64,000 bases of DNA, taken from Pseudomonas fluorescens. Its GTDB lineage: Bacteria > Pseudomonadota > Gammaproteobacteria > Pseudomonadales > Pseudomonadaceae. Location of the stretch: NCBI RefSeq assembly GCF_001623525.1, contig NZ_CP015225.1:5840501-5904500 (forward strand), written 5' to 3'. Position 1 is the first letter of the stretch. Each line of letters opens with the position of its first letter. Below, piece after piece: positions 25,764-32,618 of this stretch. A program made the position numbers and the translations under genes. Below the pieces are notes generated by a model. That model worked only from the letters and a program-made list of their open reading frames with translations. It did no database searches and was not told the origin of the DNA.

Positions 25764-28700
25764 TTACGCCGGCACCGCGAATTCAAGGGAGAGAATGTTG
25801 GGGAGGGTCGGGTCCATCTCGTACAGCAAGGCATAACCCGCCCCCGTGATTCCGGTCAACAGGCTGACGTCGGGTACCCGATCGTTGTCGAGCCATGGTC
25901 CCTCGAAAAACTGCCGGGCGATTTCGTCGAGTATCTTTCTGACCCTGCTCATGCCTTCGGGATTATCCGAGTGCCGATACAGGTCATGCAGACAGATCAG
26001 ATTGCCGAAATCGCCGTGACACAGGTTGTAGCCCTCGCCGAAACCGTGCTGCCAGAGATTGTTCTCGCATCGCTGTATATCGTCGAGCACGGTCTGCCTG
26101 GCCGCGTCGTCCAGGGCGTCCCCCATCGATGCCATGAGCTGTCGCCTGGCGATAAGTATACCGCCGTCGCCGTGGCACCACTTGGACGTATGGTCCGCCG
26201 GCCCGAGGTTTCGCAGGTCCAGCCAGAAACCGTCCCGGCTCAAGCGGTTTTCGCCTTCGAGCACCTGGATGGCCAAGGGCACCAGGGTCGCATCGCCGGT
26301 CACGTCATAGGCTTTACACAGGGCATGGATGACCCCCGAGAGGCCGTGGGACAAGCCTGTCAAAATGACCGAGCGATCATCGCGCCGCAGCAGTTGGCCA
26401 TCTTCAATCAGGACTTGATCCTTGATGTAGCCAACCATGCGTTGGATGGCTGGCAGCACGTCCTCCTGTGCAGACAATGCATGGATATTGGCCAGCAGGG
26501 TCACAGCCCCACAACAGCCTCCGAGGAAGTCGAAATCATAGTCTTCAGGAGGGACTTCAATCAGTTGGCGCAGCAGGCCGGCAATTTTTTCATCATGCTT
26601 GGCGTCTCCAGTGACTTGGCGACGATTGATGAGCAGATAGAGGTAAGCCCCCAGCCCGTGATAAGCACTGACCGTCAAATCGGTTCTGAAAAAGCCGAAG
26701 CGTTGTTCCAGTGAGTGCAGCACCTGATCCATGCGCGACAGACAGTGCGGTTCGCCGCTCACCTTGAACAGGCCCAGATAAAACAAGCCAATCCCGGCGA
26801 TACCGGAATACAACCCGTGATCCATGGGCGACGGGTATTTTCTCTGGGTCGTGGGGTGCGTATGGAAAGACAGCCAGCTTACATCTTCCGTCATGCCCAC
26901 TACCGCCAGCTCCTCGAGGCGGGCGCTGATGGTCTGTAGCGCGTCGAGTCGGTTCGCCAGGGGCGCTGTTTCAAGGTTCGCCAGCGTCTGCGGAATAGGG
27001 GAGGGGGGATGTCCGTTCGGTTCTGGGAACAGACAGATTTCGAGTAAGGTGCGTTGTAAGGCCCAGTCTTTGCGGGACAGGTTGGCTATTTTTTGTAGAC
27101 AGCTTTTTACCGGTGGTTCCACGGCTGCCATTTCAATTGTTTCACCCTGTGCGCTCGTAAAATAGTTGCCGTTCAGCGGCATGGTAAAGCACGGGATACT
27201 GGATCGTTGCAGGTCGGCTATTTCATAGCGGGGAATGCCCTTTTCCCGATAGGGTTCTTTCAGGTCTTCCCACAGGGTGGCGAGCAGAAGTTCCCGGTCG
27301 AGCATATTCTGCATAAAGCGAGGGTGGCGGATCAGCCCGATAAAATCAGCGTAGCGCTGAGAGTTTTTGAGCAACACCCGGGTTGACAGTTCCCCTGCGG
27401 ATTGTTCAAGCATCTGCATGATCGCGCGCCGATGAACCATCAGTTCGCCATAGGCCTTTTCAAAGCCTTGGAAAAGTTCTTTTTTATAAGCTTCAGGTCC
27501 CTTGCGCTCACCCTGCAAAAGCGGCAGATGTTTTTGCATCAGGTGATGTTCGAATTCGACTTTGCGCAAATGGTAAAAACCATCGTCGAAAATCAGGGAA
27601 TGGCGGGTGGAGATGAATAGCGCTTGCCGGGTCAGACCGCTCTGGTCGTTATTGGGCTGTTGTGAAAAGGGTACGAATCCGCTGGAACAGACTGACTGCT
27701 GGACCAATTTAAAACTATTGGACAGTGCGCAACCTGCGGGCAGGTCAGTGAGCAGGTCGCTGGTGGAAGCCGTGAACAAACACTCGAGGTCAATCATGAC
27801 CGGGCTGTTGCCGCACGCAATAATATTTTCGTAGTGAAAGTCGATGCCATTCAACCCATGGATGACGGCTATTTGTGCCCCCATTTTTTGATAGAACAGC
27901 CCAATGTCTGTTTCGCTATCGCAAGGGAGGTTCTCGACTTTCTCTACCCAGCTGTGCCGTTCGCGGCTGAGGATTTTTGGCGTATGGATAGAAAAACAAT
28001 CGGCGCCTGTCCACTCATGCAATTGGCCAAGAAGGCCATAGAAAAACAGTGCCTCCTGGCTTGCCCTTGGCTTGTAGACCAATGCCGTGGTGCCGATATT
28101 GACTTGGCAGACCGTTTCGCCACGACCGTGAGGGTCGCCCAGGCCGAGCTCAATAGCGTCGATTTTCCGCGAGGGGATCGAAAACGCTGTCTCCAACCAT
28201 TCAGCGTCGTCGGCAAAGTTATGAATGACCGTATAAAGAAAATGGAGGGTGTCGTCCAGTAGGTCAAACAGCAATGTCGCCAGCACTGGGTAGGATTCGA
28301 AAAACTTCAGCAACGGCAGCGTGCGTAGAAGGTGATTGAATCCTTCCAGGTCAATGTCATCGCCGTCCGCAATCCGTGTATTCAAATAATGGACCAGGCT
28401 TTGTTCCGAGGTGCGTCCAACCCGGGCCAGGACATAGCGTTCAAGGCTGGCAAACAAGGCGGGTTCATCAATGTGCCTTGACGCATTCGAATAGCGCGCA
28501 TCTGCCTTGAAGGTATCGATGAAATAAAGAAAAAAGCGATAGCCAAACCAATAAAAATTGTCCTTGTTACTTGAGCCTTGTTTCATGTCGACATTCACGC
28601 TGTCGAGATGAATCAATTTCTCTTTCAACGTATTCAAGGCGTCTTCGCCTGCGGAGGGCAAGGGCTGCTGATTGACGGTTTCCTTGATATACGAGACCAG

Positions 28701-28847
28701 TTGTTCCCTGTTCAGGCCAAAGTGATCCAGCACGGTTTGATCATCGGCATGCAGGCGGGTCAGGTTGTTTTCAAAAAGGGCGATGTCGCCGTCTGAAGCG
28801 TACCGGTACTTCCCTCGCTGATCCAACTTCAAAGCGTTAACAAGCAT
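25764..28847 (-). CDS. lanM: class II lanthipeptide synthetase LanM
   Basis: 1027 residues, bifunctional. The N-terminal dehydratase (DUF4135, kinase-like, about 130-640) shows Asp238/His240 in GDPHGRGETV, Lys259 in VYKPR, His338 in HYEN and Asp353/Glu355 in MIDLE. Arg490 is present, and Ser496 stands where CylM has Thr512. The C-terminal LanC cyclase (about 670-1010) has HGLSG and the zinc ligands Cys891 (KWCHGD) and Cys943-His944 (NLCHGD). It would dehydrate Ser/Thr in the two precursor peptides encoded just upstream and add Cys thiols to form (methyl)lanthionine rings. AGGAG lies 7 nt before the ATG. There is no LanT-type C39 transporter beside it. The gene is AT-richer than the core genes around it. 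Confidence 0.95.
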   Translation of the reverse strand: MLVNALKLDQRGKYRYASDGDIALFENNLTRLHADDQTVLDHFGLNREQLVSYIKETVNQQPLPSAGEDALNTLKEKLIHLDSVNVDMKQGSSNKDNFYWFGYRFFLYFIDTFKADARYSNASRHIDEPALFASLERYVLARVGRTSEQSLVHYLNTRIADGDDIDLEGFNHLLRTLPLLKFFESYPVLATLLFDLLDDTLHFLYTVIHNFADDAEWLETAFSIPSRKIDAIELGLGDPHGRGETVCQVNIGTTALVYKPRASQEALFFYGLLGQLHEWTGADCFSIHTPKILSRERHSWVEKVENLPCDSETDIGLFYQKMGAQIAVIHGLNGIDFHYENIIACGNSPVMIDLECLFTASTSDLLTDLPAGCALSNSFKLVQQSVCSSGFVPFSQQPNNDQSGLTRQALFISTRHSLIFDDGFYHLRKVEFEHHLMQKHLPLLQGERKGPEAYKKELFQGFEKAYGELMVHRRAIMQMLEQSAGELSTRVLLKNSQRYADFIGLIRHPRFMQNMLDRELLLATLWEDLKEPYREKGIPRYEIADLQRSSIPCFTMPLNGNYFTSAQGETIEMAAVEPPVKSCLQKIANLSRKDWALQRTLLEICLFPEPNGHPPSPIPQTLANLETAPLANRLDALQTISARLEELAVVGMTEDVSWLSFHTHPTTQRKYPSPMDHGLYSGIAGIGLFYLGLFKVSGEPHCLSRMDQVLHSLEQRFGFFRTDLTVSAYHGLGAYLYLLINRRQVTGDAKHDEKIAGLLRQLIEVPPEDYDFDFLGGCCGAVTLLANIHALSAQEDVLPAIQRMVGYIKDQVLIEDGQLLRRDDRSVILTGLSHGLSGVIHALCKAYDVTGDATLVPLAIQVLEGENRLSRDGFWLDLRNLGPADHTSKWCHGDGGILIARRQLMASMGDALDDAARQTVLDDIQRCENNLWQHGFGEGYNLCHGDFGNLICLHDLYRHSDNPEGMSRVRKILDEIARQFFEGPWLDNDRVPDVSLLTGITGAGYALLYEMDPTLPNILSLEFAVPA

Positions 28848-28866
28848 GCCATAGCTCCTGACATGG

Positions 28867-28891
28867 ATAGAGCAGGCAATGCCTGCTCTAT
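28867..28891 (-). promoter_or_regulatory. hairpin between the precursor genes and lanM
   Basis: ATAGAGCAGGCA and TGCCTGCTCTAT form a near-perfect 12-bp inverted repeat around one central base. It lacks a T run, so it is not a simple terminator. Its place between precursor and lanM fits an attenuator or an mRNA 3'-end stabiliser that keeps precursor transcripts more abundant than lanM. Confidence 0.7.
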
Positions 28892-28931
28892 GTTTATAGG
28901 TGTTGCCTGTTTCGATGTCGATTAAGCGGGA

Positions 28932-29090
28932 TTAGCACCCGAGTGTCGAGCATCCAATATTGGTGCAAGTTCCAAAGGTGTTGCATTCCATCGTCGTTGC
29001 CAGCATGCCCACGATGTTGTTAGCGGGCGCTTGGTAGGCGTTGAACTCGAGATAGAAGTCACCGGACATGTTCAGGATTTTTTCGCTCAT
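28932..29090 (-). CDS. lanthipeptide precursor peptide 1
   Basis: 52 codons, ATG at 29090 with GAGGAAA 7 nt before it, stop 84 bp before lanM. The N-terminal half (MSEKILNMSGDF, then acidic/aromatic) acts as leader: it matches the other precursor at MSE-IL-MSGDF and at YQ19-20. The C-terminal half is rich in Thr/Ser and has four Cys at 36, 42, 47 and 52. Each Cys is exactly four residues after a Thr or Ser (Thr32, Thr38, Thr43, Ser48), so four consecutive (i, i+4) rings are predicted. The last residue is Cys. No GG/GA double-glycine protease site is obvious. The identification rests on the shared leader, the LanM neighbour and the core pattern. Confidence 0.88.
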   Translation of the reverse strand: MSEKILNMSGDFYLEFNAYQAPANNIVGMLATTMECNTFGTCTNIGCSTLGC

Positions 29091-29248
29091 GATATTTCCT
29101 CATCAGTTATTGAATATCGCGTACAGCGGCCTGCGGCCAATCGGATGCCAATCACTGTATCCGAACTGTAGGATGTCAAATGAAGTTGTCTATGAATGGG
29201 ATTAGGGATATCAAAGTCGCCCTGTGCAGGTCGACCTTGAAAGTGGGA

Positions 29249-29389
29249 TTAGCACAAAATGGCGGTGCACTCTGCGGTGCCACATTCGACAATGGTCAGC
29301 GCTGCTGACTCAATGCCGCGACTGACGAGTTGGTAGGACTTGAAGTCACCATCGAAGTCACCGGACATTGCCAGTATGTGTTCGCTCAT
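29249..29389 (-). CDS. lanthipeptide precursor peptide 2
   Basis: 46 codons from the second of two adjacent ATGs (29389); AGAGGAG lies 7 nt before it, the same spacing as in precursor 1. Leader residues MSEHILAMSGDF match precursor 1 closely. The core is different: Cys at 36, 41 and 46, with Thr32-Cys36 and Thr42-Cys46 at the same four-residue spacing and Thr38-Cys41 at three. The chain also ends in Cys. Different cores on one leader suggest either a two-component lanthipeptide or a substrate-tolerant LanM. It lies 158 bp upstream of precursor 1, in the same direction, and is probably the first gene of the operon. Confidence 0.87.
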   Translation of the reverse strand: MSEHILAMSGDFDGDFKSYQLVSRGIESAALTIVECGTAECTAILC

Positions 29390-29527
29390 CATGTTTCTCC
29401 TCTGTTGTTACGCACCTGTTTTGGTGCGGGAAAAACAATAGCACGCTGCCGATTAAGCACCAACTTGTCGTTATGACCTTATGTTGCAGTTACATGTTGC
29501 TACAGGTATGTAGTTACTGTTGCGACG

Positions 29528-29541
29528 CTCTAGCGCTAGAG
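29528..29541. promoter_or_regulatory. 14-bp perfect palindrome upstream of the lanthipeptide operon
   Basis: CTCTAGCGCTAGAG lies 139 bp before the first precursor gene, in an AT-rich gap. It could be an operator for the operon or for the Gre-like gene; there is no regulator gene beside it. Confidence 0.35.
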
Positions 29542-29622
29542 GCTTTATTGCTCTTGTTCGAGTCTGCAGGAAAGGTTTAAGTGTTTTCTCATGGTACTAA
29601 CAAGTGCTGCTCGCTCAGTTCG

Positions 29623-30114
29623 TTAATCAAGCGCTATGGCAATGACTTCAATGGCGAGATTGCCCATCGGTCGCTCCCTGATCACCTCATCCCCCACCTT
29701 CGCCCCCAGCAACGCTCGCCCCAGCGGCGAACCCCAGTTGATCAGTCCACTGGCCGCATCAGCTTGGTCTTCACCCACCAATTGCACCCGCTGCTCGTGA
29801 TCATGCTCATCGACGAAGGTCGCCCAATGCCCAATCCGCACCTGGTCCGTTGATGTCGGCACGACGATCTGGGCGCTTTGCAAGCGCTGATTGAAATAGC
29901 GCAGGTCCCGTTCAATGTCGGCGATGCGCTGTTTGTCTGCCTGGTCGCCTTTGGCTGCGTGCTGGCCATGCAGTGCCTGCAACTGGGCGACGCGGGCCTG
30001 CAACTGGGCAAACCCGGACGGTGTCACGTAATTGGGCTGGGCACTGACCTGGCGTTCGACCGGTTGATCGGCCTGGGCTGCGGCGGTGTCTTCGTTGACG
30101 AAAGCGCGACTCAT
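29623..30114 (-). CDS. GreA/GreB-family (Rnk-like) transcription factor
   Basis: 163 residues from the ATG at 30114 (AGAGGAG 6-7 nt before). The N-terminal part (about 20-85) is a predicted coiled coil (FAQLQARVAQLQALHGQH..., RIADIERDLRYFNQRL), and the C-terminal part has the GreA/B FKBP-like pattern: VRIGHWATFVDEHDHEQRVQLVGEDQAD, GLINWGSPLGRALLGAKVGDEV. Gre factors enter the RNA polymerase secondary channel; those with acidic tip residues stimulate RNA cleavage. It is shorter in the coil than GreB and starts with a long tail, so I call it Gre-like rather than GreB. The frame extends upstream to 30321 without evidence of use. Confidence 0.85.
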   Translation of the reverse strand: MSRAFVNEDTAAAQADQPVERQVSAQPNYVTPSGFAQLQARVAQLQALHGQHAAKGDQADKQRIADIERDLRYFNQRLQSAQIVVPTSTDQVRIGHWATFVDEHDHEQRVQLVGEDQADAASGLINWGSPLGRALLGAKVGDEVIRERPMGNLAIEVIAIALD

Positions 30115-30184
30115 GGTGTTCTCCTCTATTGGAGTTTGGGCCATGGTCGCAGGCTTTTGGTTTCGATGAATGTCTGTGCGCGAC

Positions 30185-30541
30185 TTACGGCGAGCGATAA
30201 GCCCGGGCGGCATCCTGGTCTTTCTGCTGTTGCCAGGCCCGTTCACGTTCATCCCAGTGACGTTCGCGATAGGCGTCACGCTCCTCGCTTTCGCGCATGG
30301 CCTGACACTGACGGAAACCATCGCTCCAGCCTTCGGCGTAGCGCGGGTCCTTGAGATAGCGCGGCACGTCTTTCCTGAACTGGCCGGTGATCACCCCGGC
30401 GGCTTGCCGGCCGCTGCTGCAACCGTCGTCGTAGCCGTCGGCGAACGCTGGTGGATAACCCCGGGCGATCAGGTCTTCGTGGGTGGTTTCACAGCCGCTG
30501 ACCAGCAACATCACACTCAATACCGCTACCGCACGCCACAT
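30185..30541 (-). CDS. small lipoprotein, unknown function
   Basis: 118 residues. The N-terminus WRAVAVLSVMLLVSGC is a lipoprotein signal peptide with lipobox LVSGC and lipidated Cys17. The mature part has a short repeated YxxGxxDG feature (FADGYDDGCSSG, YAEGWSDGFRQC) and a highly charged, probably helical C-terminus (RESEERDAYRERHWDERERAW). GGGAGA precedes the ATG. The G-Y-x-D-G pattern resembles small lipoproteins with unknown roles in pseudomonad envelopes. It has its own short transcript between the Gre-like and HNH genes. Confidence 0.8.
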   Translation of the reverse strand: MWRAVAVLSVMLLVSGCETTHEDLIARGYPPAFADGYDDGCSSGRQAAGVITGQFRKDVPRYLKDPRYAEGWSDGFRQCQAMRESEERDAYRERHWDERERAWQQQKDQDAARAYRSP

Positions 30542-30647
30542 GCCTGTCTCCCTGCCGCATTGGCGGCCTTACCAGGAGAATTTAGAAGCGCAGTTGTAGG
30601 CGGGAGGTGAAAGAATGATCAAAAAATCTGCGGTTGCAGGTAAATGA

Positions 30648-30672
30648 GGCCGCCTTCATAGGGCGGCTTTTT
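30648..30672. terminator. hairpin at the end of the HNH gene
   Basis: GGCCGCC-TTCATAG-GGCGGC followed by TTTTT on the plus strand. It overlaps the stop codon of the minus-strand HNH gene. The T run is on the plus strand, where no gene precedes it; on the minus strand only CTCATTT follows, so termination there may be weak. Confidence 0.5.
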
Positions 30673-31225
30673 CAACGGCATCGGCAATCAGCGGCGCCAC
30701 TTCACGGAGTCCTTCGAGCGTCAGCTTTTTTTGTTTGTACATGTTGTACCAACTCTGGCGCCAGCGAATGACGCGCTCACCGTCACGCAATTTGAGTCGC
30801 TTGAGTGTGTACTCGGCTTTGTCGCGATAAGCCGGAGGAATCGCTGCTGTGGTGCGCATCTGAAGCGACGGCAAAATGATTTCGAACCAGCCTGGGCCCA
30901 CGTCATGGGGATCGAGCACCGTGTCATCAGCTGTTTTCTTGCTGGAATTCAGCGTGCCGGAGGCGAAGCGGTAATTGCTCCATTCGTAGGTCAGGCCCGG
31001 GTAGTGCTTGTAGCTGAGGTAGTGATCGACCGTTCCGCCGGTAGGGTCAAGCATGGCCGCGTAGGCACACAGGTTTGCGTAATGATCGGCCAGCTCTCGC
31101 GAGCATTTGTTCCAGAGCGGCGAGGGACGAGGAGCGCCCGGATTGTCAGTGAGCCATTGTTTTCCCGGCGTTCTGACGTCTTTATCAAAATCGGCGGGTT
31201 CCTTTGGCCTGGTCACCGGGATCAT
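30656..31225 (-). CDS. HNH endonuclease, PtuB-like (Septu-type defence)
   Basis: 189 residues. The HNH nuclease core is TVDHYLSYK (Asp67-His68), then YEWSNYRFA (Asn84) and TLNSSKK (Asn93), close to the pattern of PtuB-type HNH proteins. Its ATG overlaps the stop of the ATPase gene by four bases (ATGA), so the two are translationally coupled. An ATPase plus HNH pair is the makeup of the anti-phage system Septu (PtuA-PtuB), in which the ATPase is thought to hold the nuclease in check until infection. No reverse transcriptase or retron RNA is beside it, so this would be the stand-alone form. Called from motifs and context. Confidence 0.75.
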   Translation of the reverse strand: MIPVTRPKEPADFDKDVRTPGKQWLTDNPGAPRPSPLWNKCSRELADHYANLCAYAAMLDPTGGTVDHYLSYKHYPGLTYEWSNYRFASGTLNSSKKTADDTVLDPHDVGPGWFEIILPSLQMRTTAAIPPAYRDKAEYTLKRLKLRDGERVIRWRQSWYNMYKQKKLTLEGLREVAPLIADAVEKAAL

Positions 31226-31580
31226 TGATGGCCCTCGCCATTGAGCTTCAGGAGGCCGCTCTCGATCAGCCAGCGTGGCCAGAACTCATCATGGGCCGGA
31301 AGCAGCTTTTGCAGCGCCTTATGGATGGAGGCTCGGGTCTTGAGTCCTTCAGGCAGTTGCTTCTCGCCACGCATGAATGCTTCGGCGGCCTCAATGGCTT
31401 TTTCTGCCTCCAGCGAGCGCGCCTGTTCCAGCCCGAACGTGTCAGAGACCAACCAACTGCTGGCGTCACCCTGGGCTGCCCAGTGTCCTTGTGTCAGCGT
31501 GACCTTCTGGTCCCGGATCGACAATTGAATCTGATCGTCCTGTTCTGCATCGAATACCGGTTCAAGGGAGGCGGCGACAA

Positions 31581-31587
31581 GGGGGGG
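31581..31587 (-). repeat. poly-C tract of 7 in the ATPase gene
   Basis: Seven G on the plus strand. Six would keep the frame through the HSPLVAAS segment. Confidence 0.9.
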
Positions 31588-31608
31588 AGTGCGTGGCAAT
31601 CAGGAGTT

Positions 31609-31616
31609 GGGGGGGG
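31609..31616 (-). repeat. poly-C tract of 8 in the ATPase gene
   Basis: Eight G on the plus strand. Seven would place the QLLIATH segment in the frame of the Walker B part. Confidence 0.9.
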
Positions 31617-32618
31617 AGCGGCACCGTGGTTCCCGCGCAAGGTCTTGATAGCTTGCAACAAACTGGGCATCAGCGTGCGCTGCCACCTTGGATGTAAATG
31701 AGTCTCGGGTTCGTCGAACAGAATGACAAACCGGCGCTCGGGCTTTTTGTCGAGCAGTGCGGCCGCTGCCTGGTGCTCATACCAGGCCCACACGAGAAAA
31801 TAGGCCAGCCCCAAGATGCGTCTTACACCCGCAGAGGCCAGCGCGACCGGAACGTTCTGATTGCCGATGGTAAGTGTCGGTCGTTCTCGACCCTCGCCCA
31901 GGTAGACTCGTCTGGGTGCCCCGACGCATAACGGTTCGCTGGCGGGAGAGAGGTCGCGCAATGCGTTTTCCAGCGCTTCGAATTGGGGTTTTCGACCGTT
32001 TTGCCAGTTGACCCAGTCGCGCTCCAGGCCTTCACAAACCCTTTGCCCATTGACGTCGAGGCCATCCCATACGTCGTCGGCGGAAAAGTGATATGCGGCG
32101 GGTCGATCCTTATCGGAGCGCCAGTAATTGCGGGCCGGATCCCATACGGAAAAGCCGCCGTCGATGCGTACGTAAACCACGATGCCGGGCATGGTGGGAC
32201 GACTTTGTTTCAGAGGCCAGGAGCTGTCTTCCCGCTTGTAGGTCGATACCACAGGCTGGGCGACGCCGGATTTACCTTTTACAACGTATTCAATGGAGGA
32301 CTTGCCGGGGTTTACAGGCAGGGCTGGCGTATTGGCCCAGGTGCGCGTCAGCGCCCACCAGGCCAGGTCCAGCAAAAAGCTTTTGCCCAGTCCATTGTCA
32401 CCTGTAATCAGATTGATTCGTGGCGCCCAGTTAACTTCGAGCTCAGGAGCAGGCCCCACGTTTTTCATGTGCAGATAATCAAGCATCGCAGCATTCAATT
32501 CCGATTAAAGGTTGATCCGGGCCAATCTACTTGATTTTGGCTGACTTCGAAACGAGCCCGGAAACGCGCCTGCCATTCGACCTGGGATTGGGCCTTGATC
32601 CTCTCTCTGGCTCAGATA

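Larger units (their letters stand above)
31222..32498 (-). pseudogene. PtuA-like AAA/ABC-type ATPase, frameshifted at two poly-C tracts
   Basis: Residues 1-295 read in one frame: Walker A GDNGLGKS (33-40), an ABC-like signature ASAGVRR (221-227), and Walker B VILFDEPETHLHP (258-270), an SMC/OLD-like ATPase. The expected H-loop (QLLIATHSPLVAAS) lies in the next 60 bases but is split over two other frames. Tracts of 8 C (31609-31616) and 7 C (31581-31587) each need to be one base shorter for a continuous frame of 424 residues; total length 1277 minus 2 is divisible by three. After the second tract the protein continues to the stop at 31222. It is either truly broken, phase-variable, or a homopolymer sequencing error. 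Confidence 0.85.

Noticed and set aside
29091..29248. A third precursor peptide between the two found
   Set aside because: No in-frame ATG with a Shine-Dalgarno and no Cys-rich frame on the minus strand in this 158-bp gap.
29368..29853. Two plus-strand frames (70 and 90 codons) over the lanthipeptide leader region
   Set aside because: They are antisense to precursor 2 and to the Gre-like gene, with composition unlike coding sequence here.
31581..31616. Programmed ribosomal frameshifting at the poly-C tracts
   Set aside because: A single -1 slip would restore the final frame but would leave the H-loop segment between the tracts in the wrong frame, so one-base length changes in both tracts are the simpler reading.
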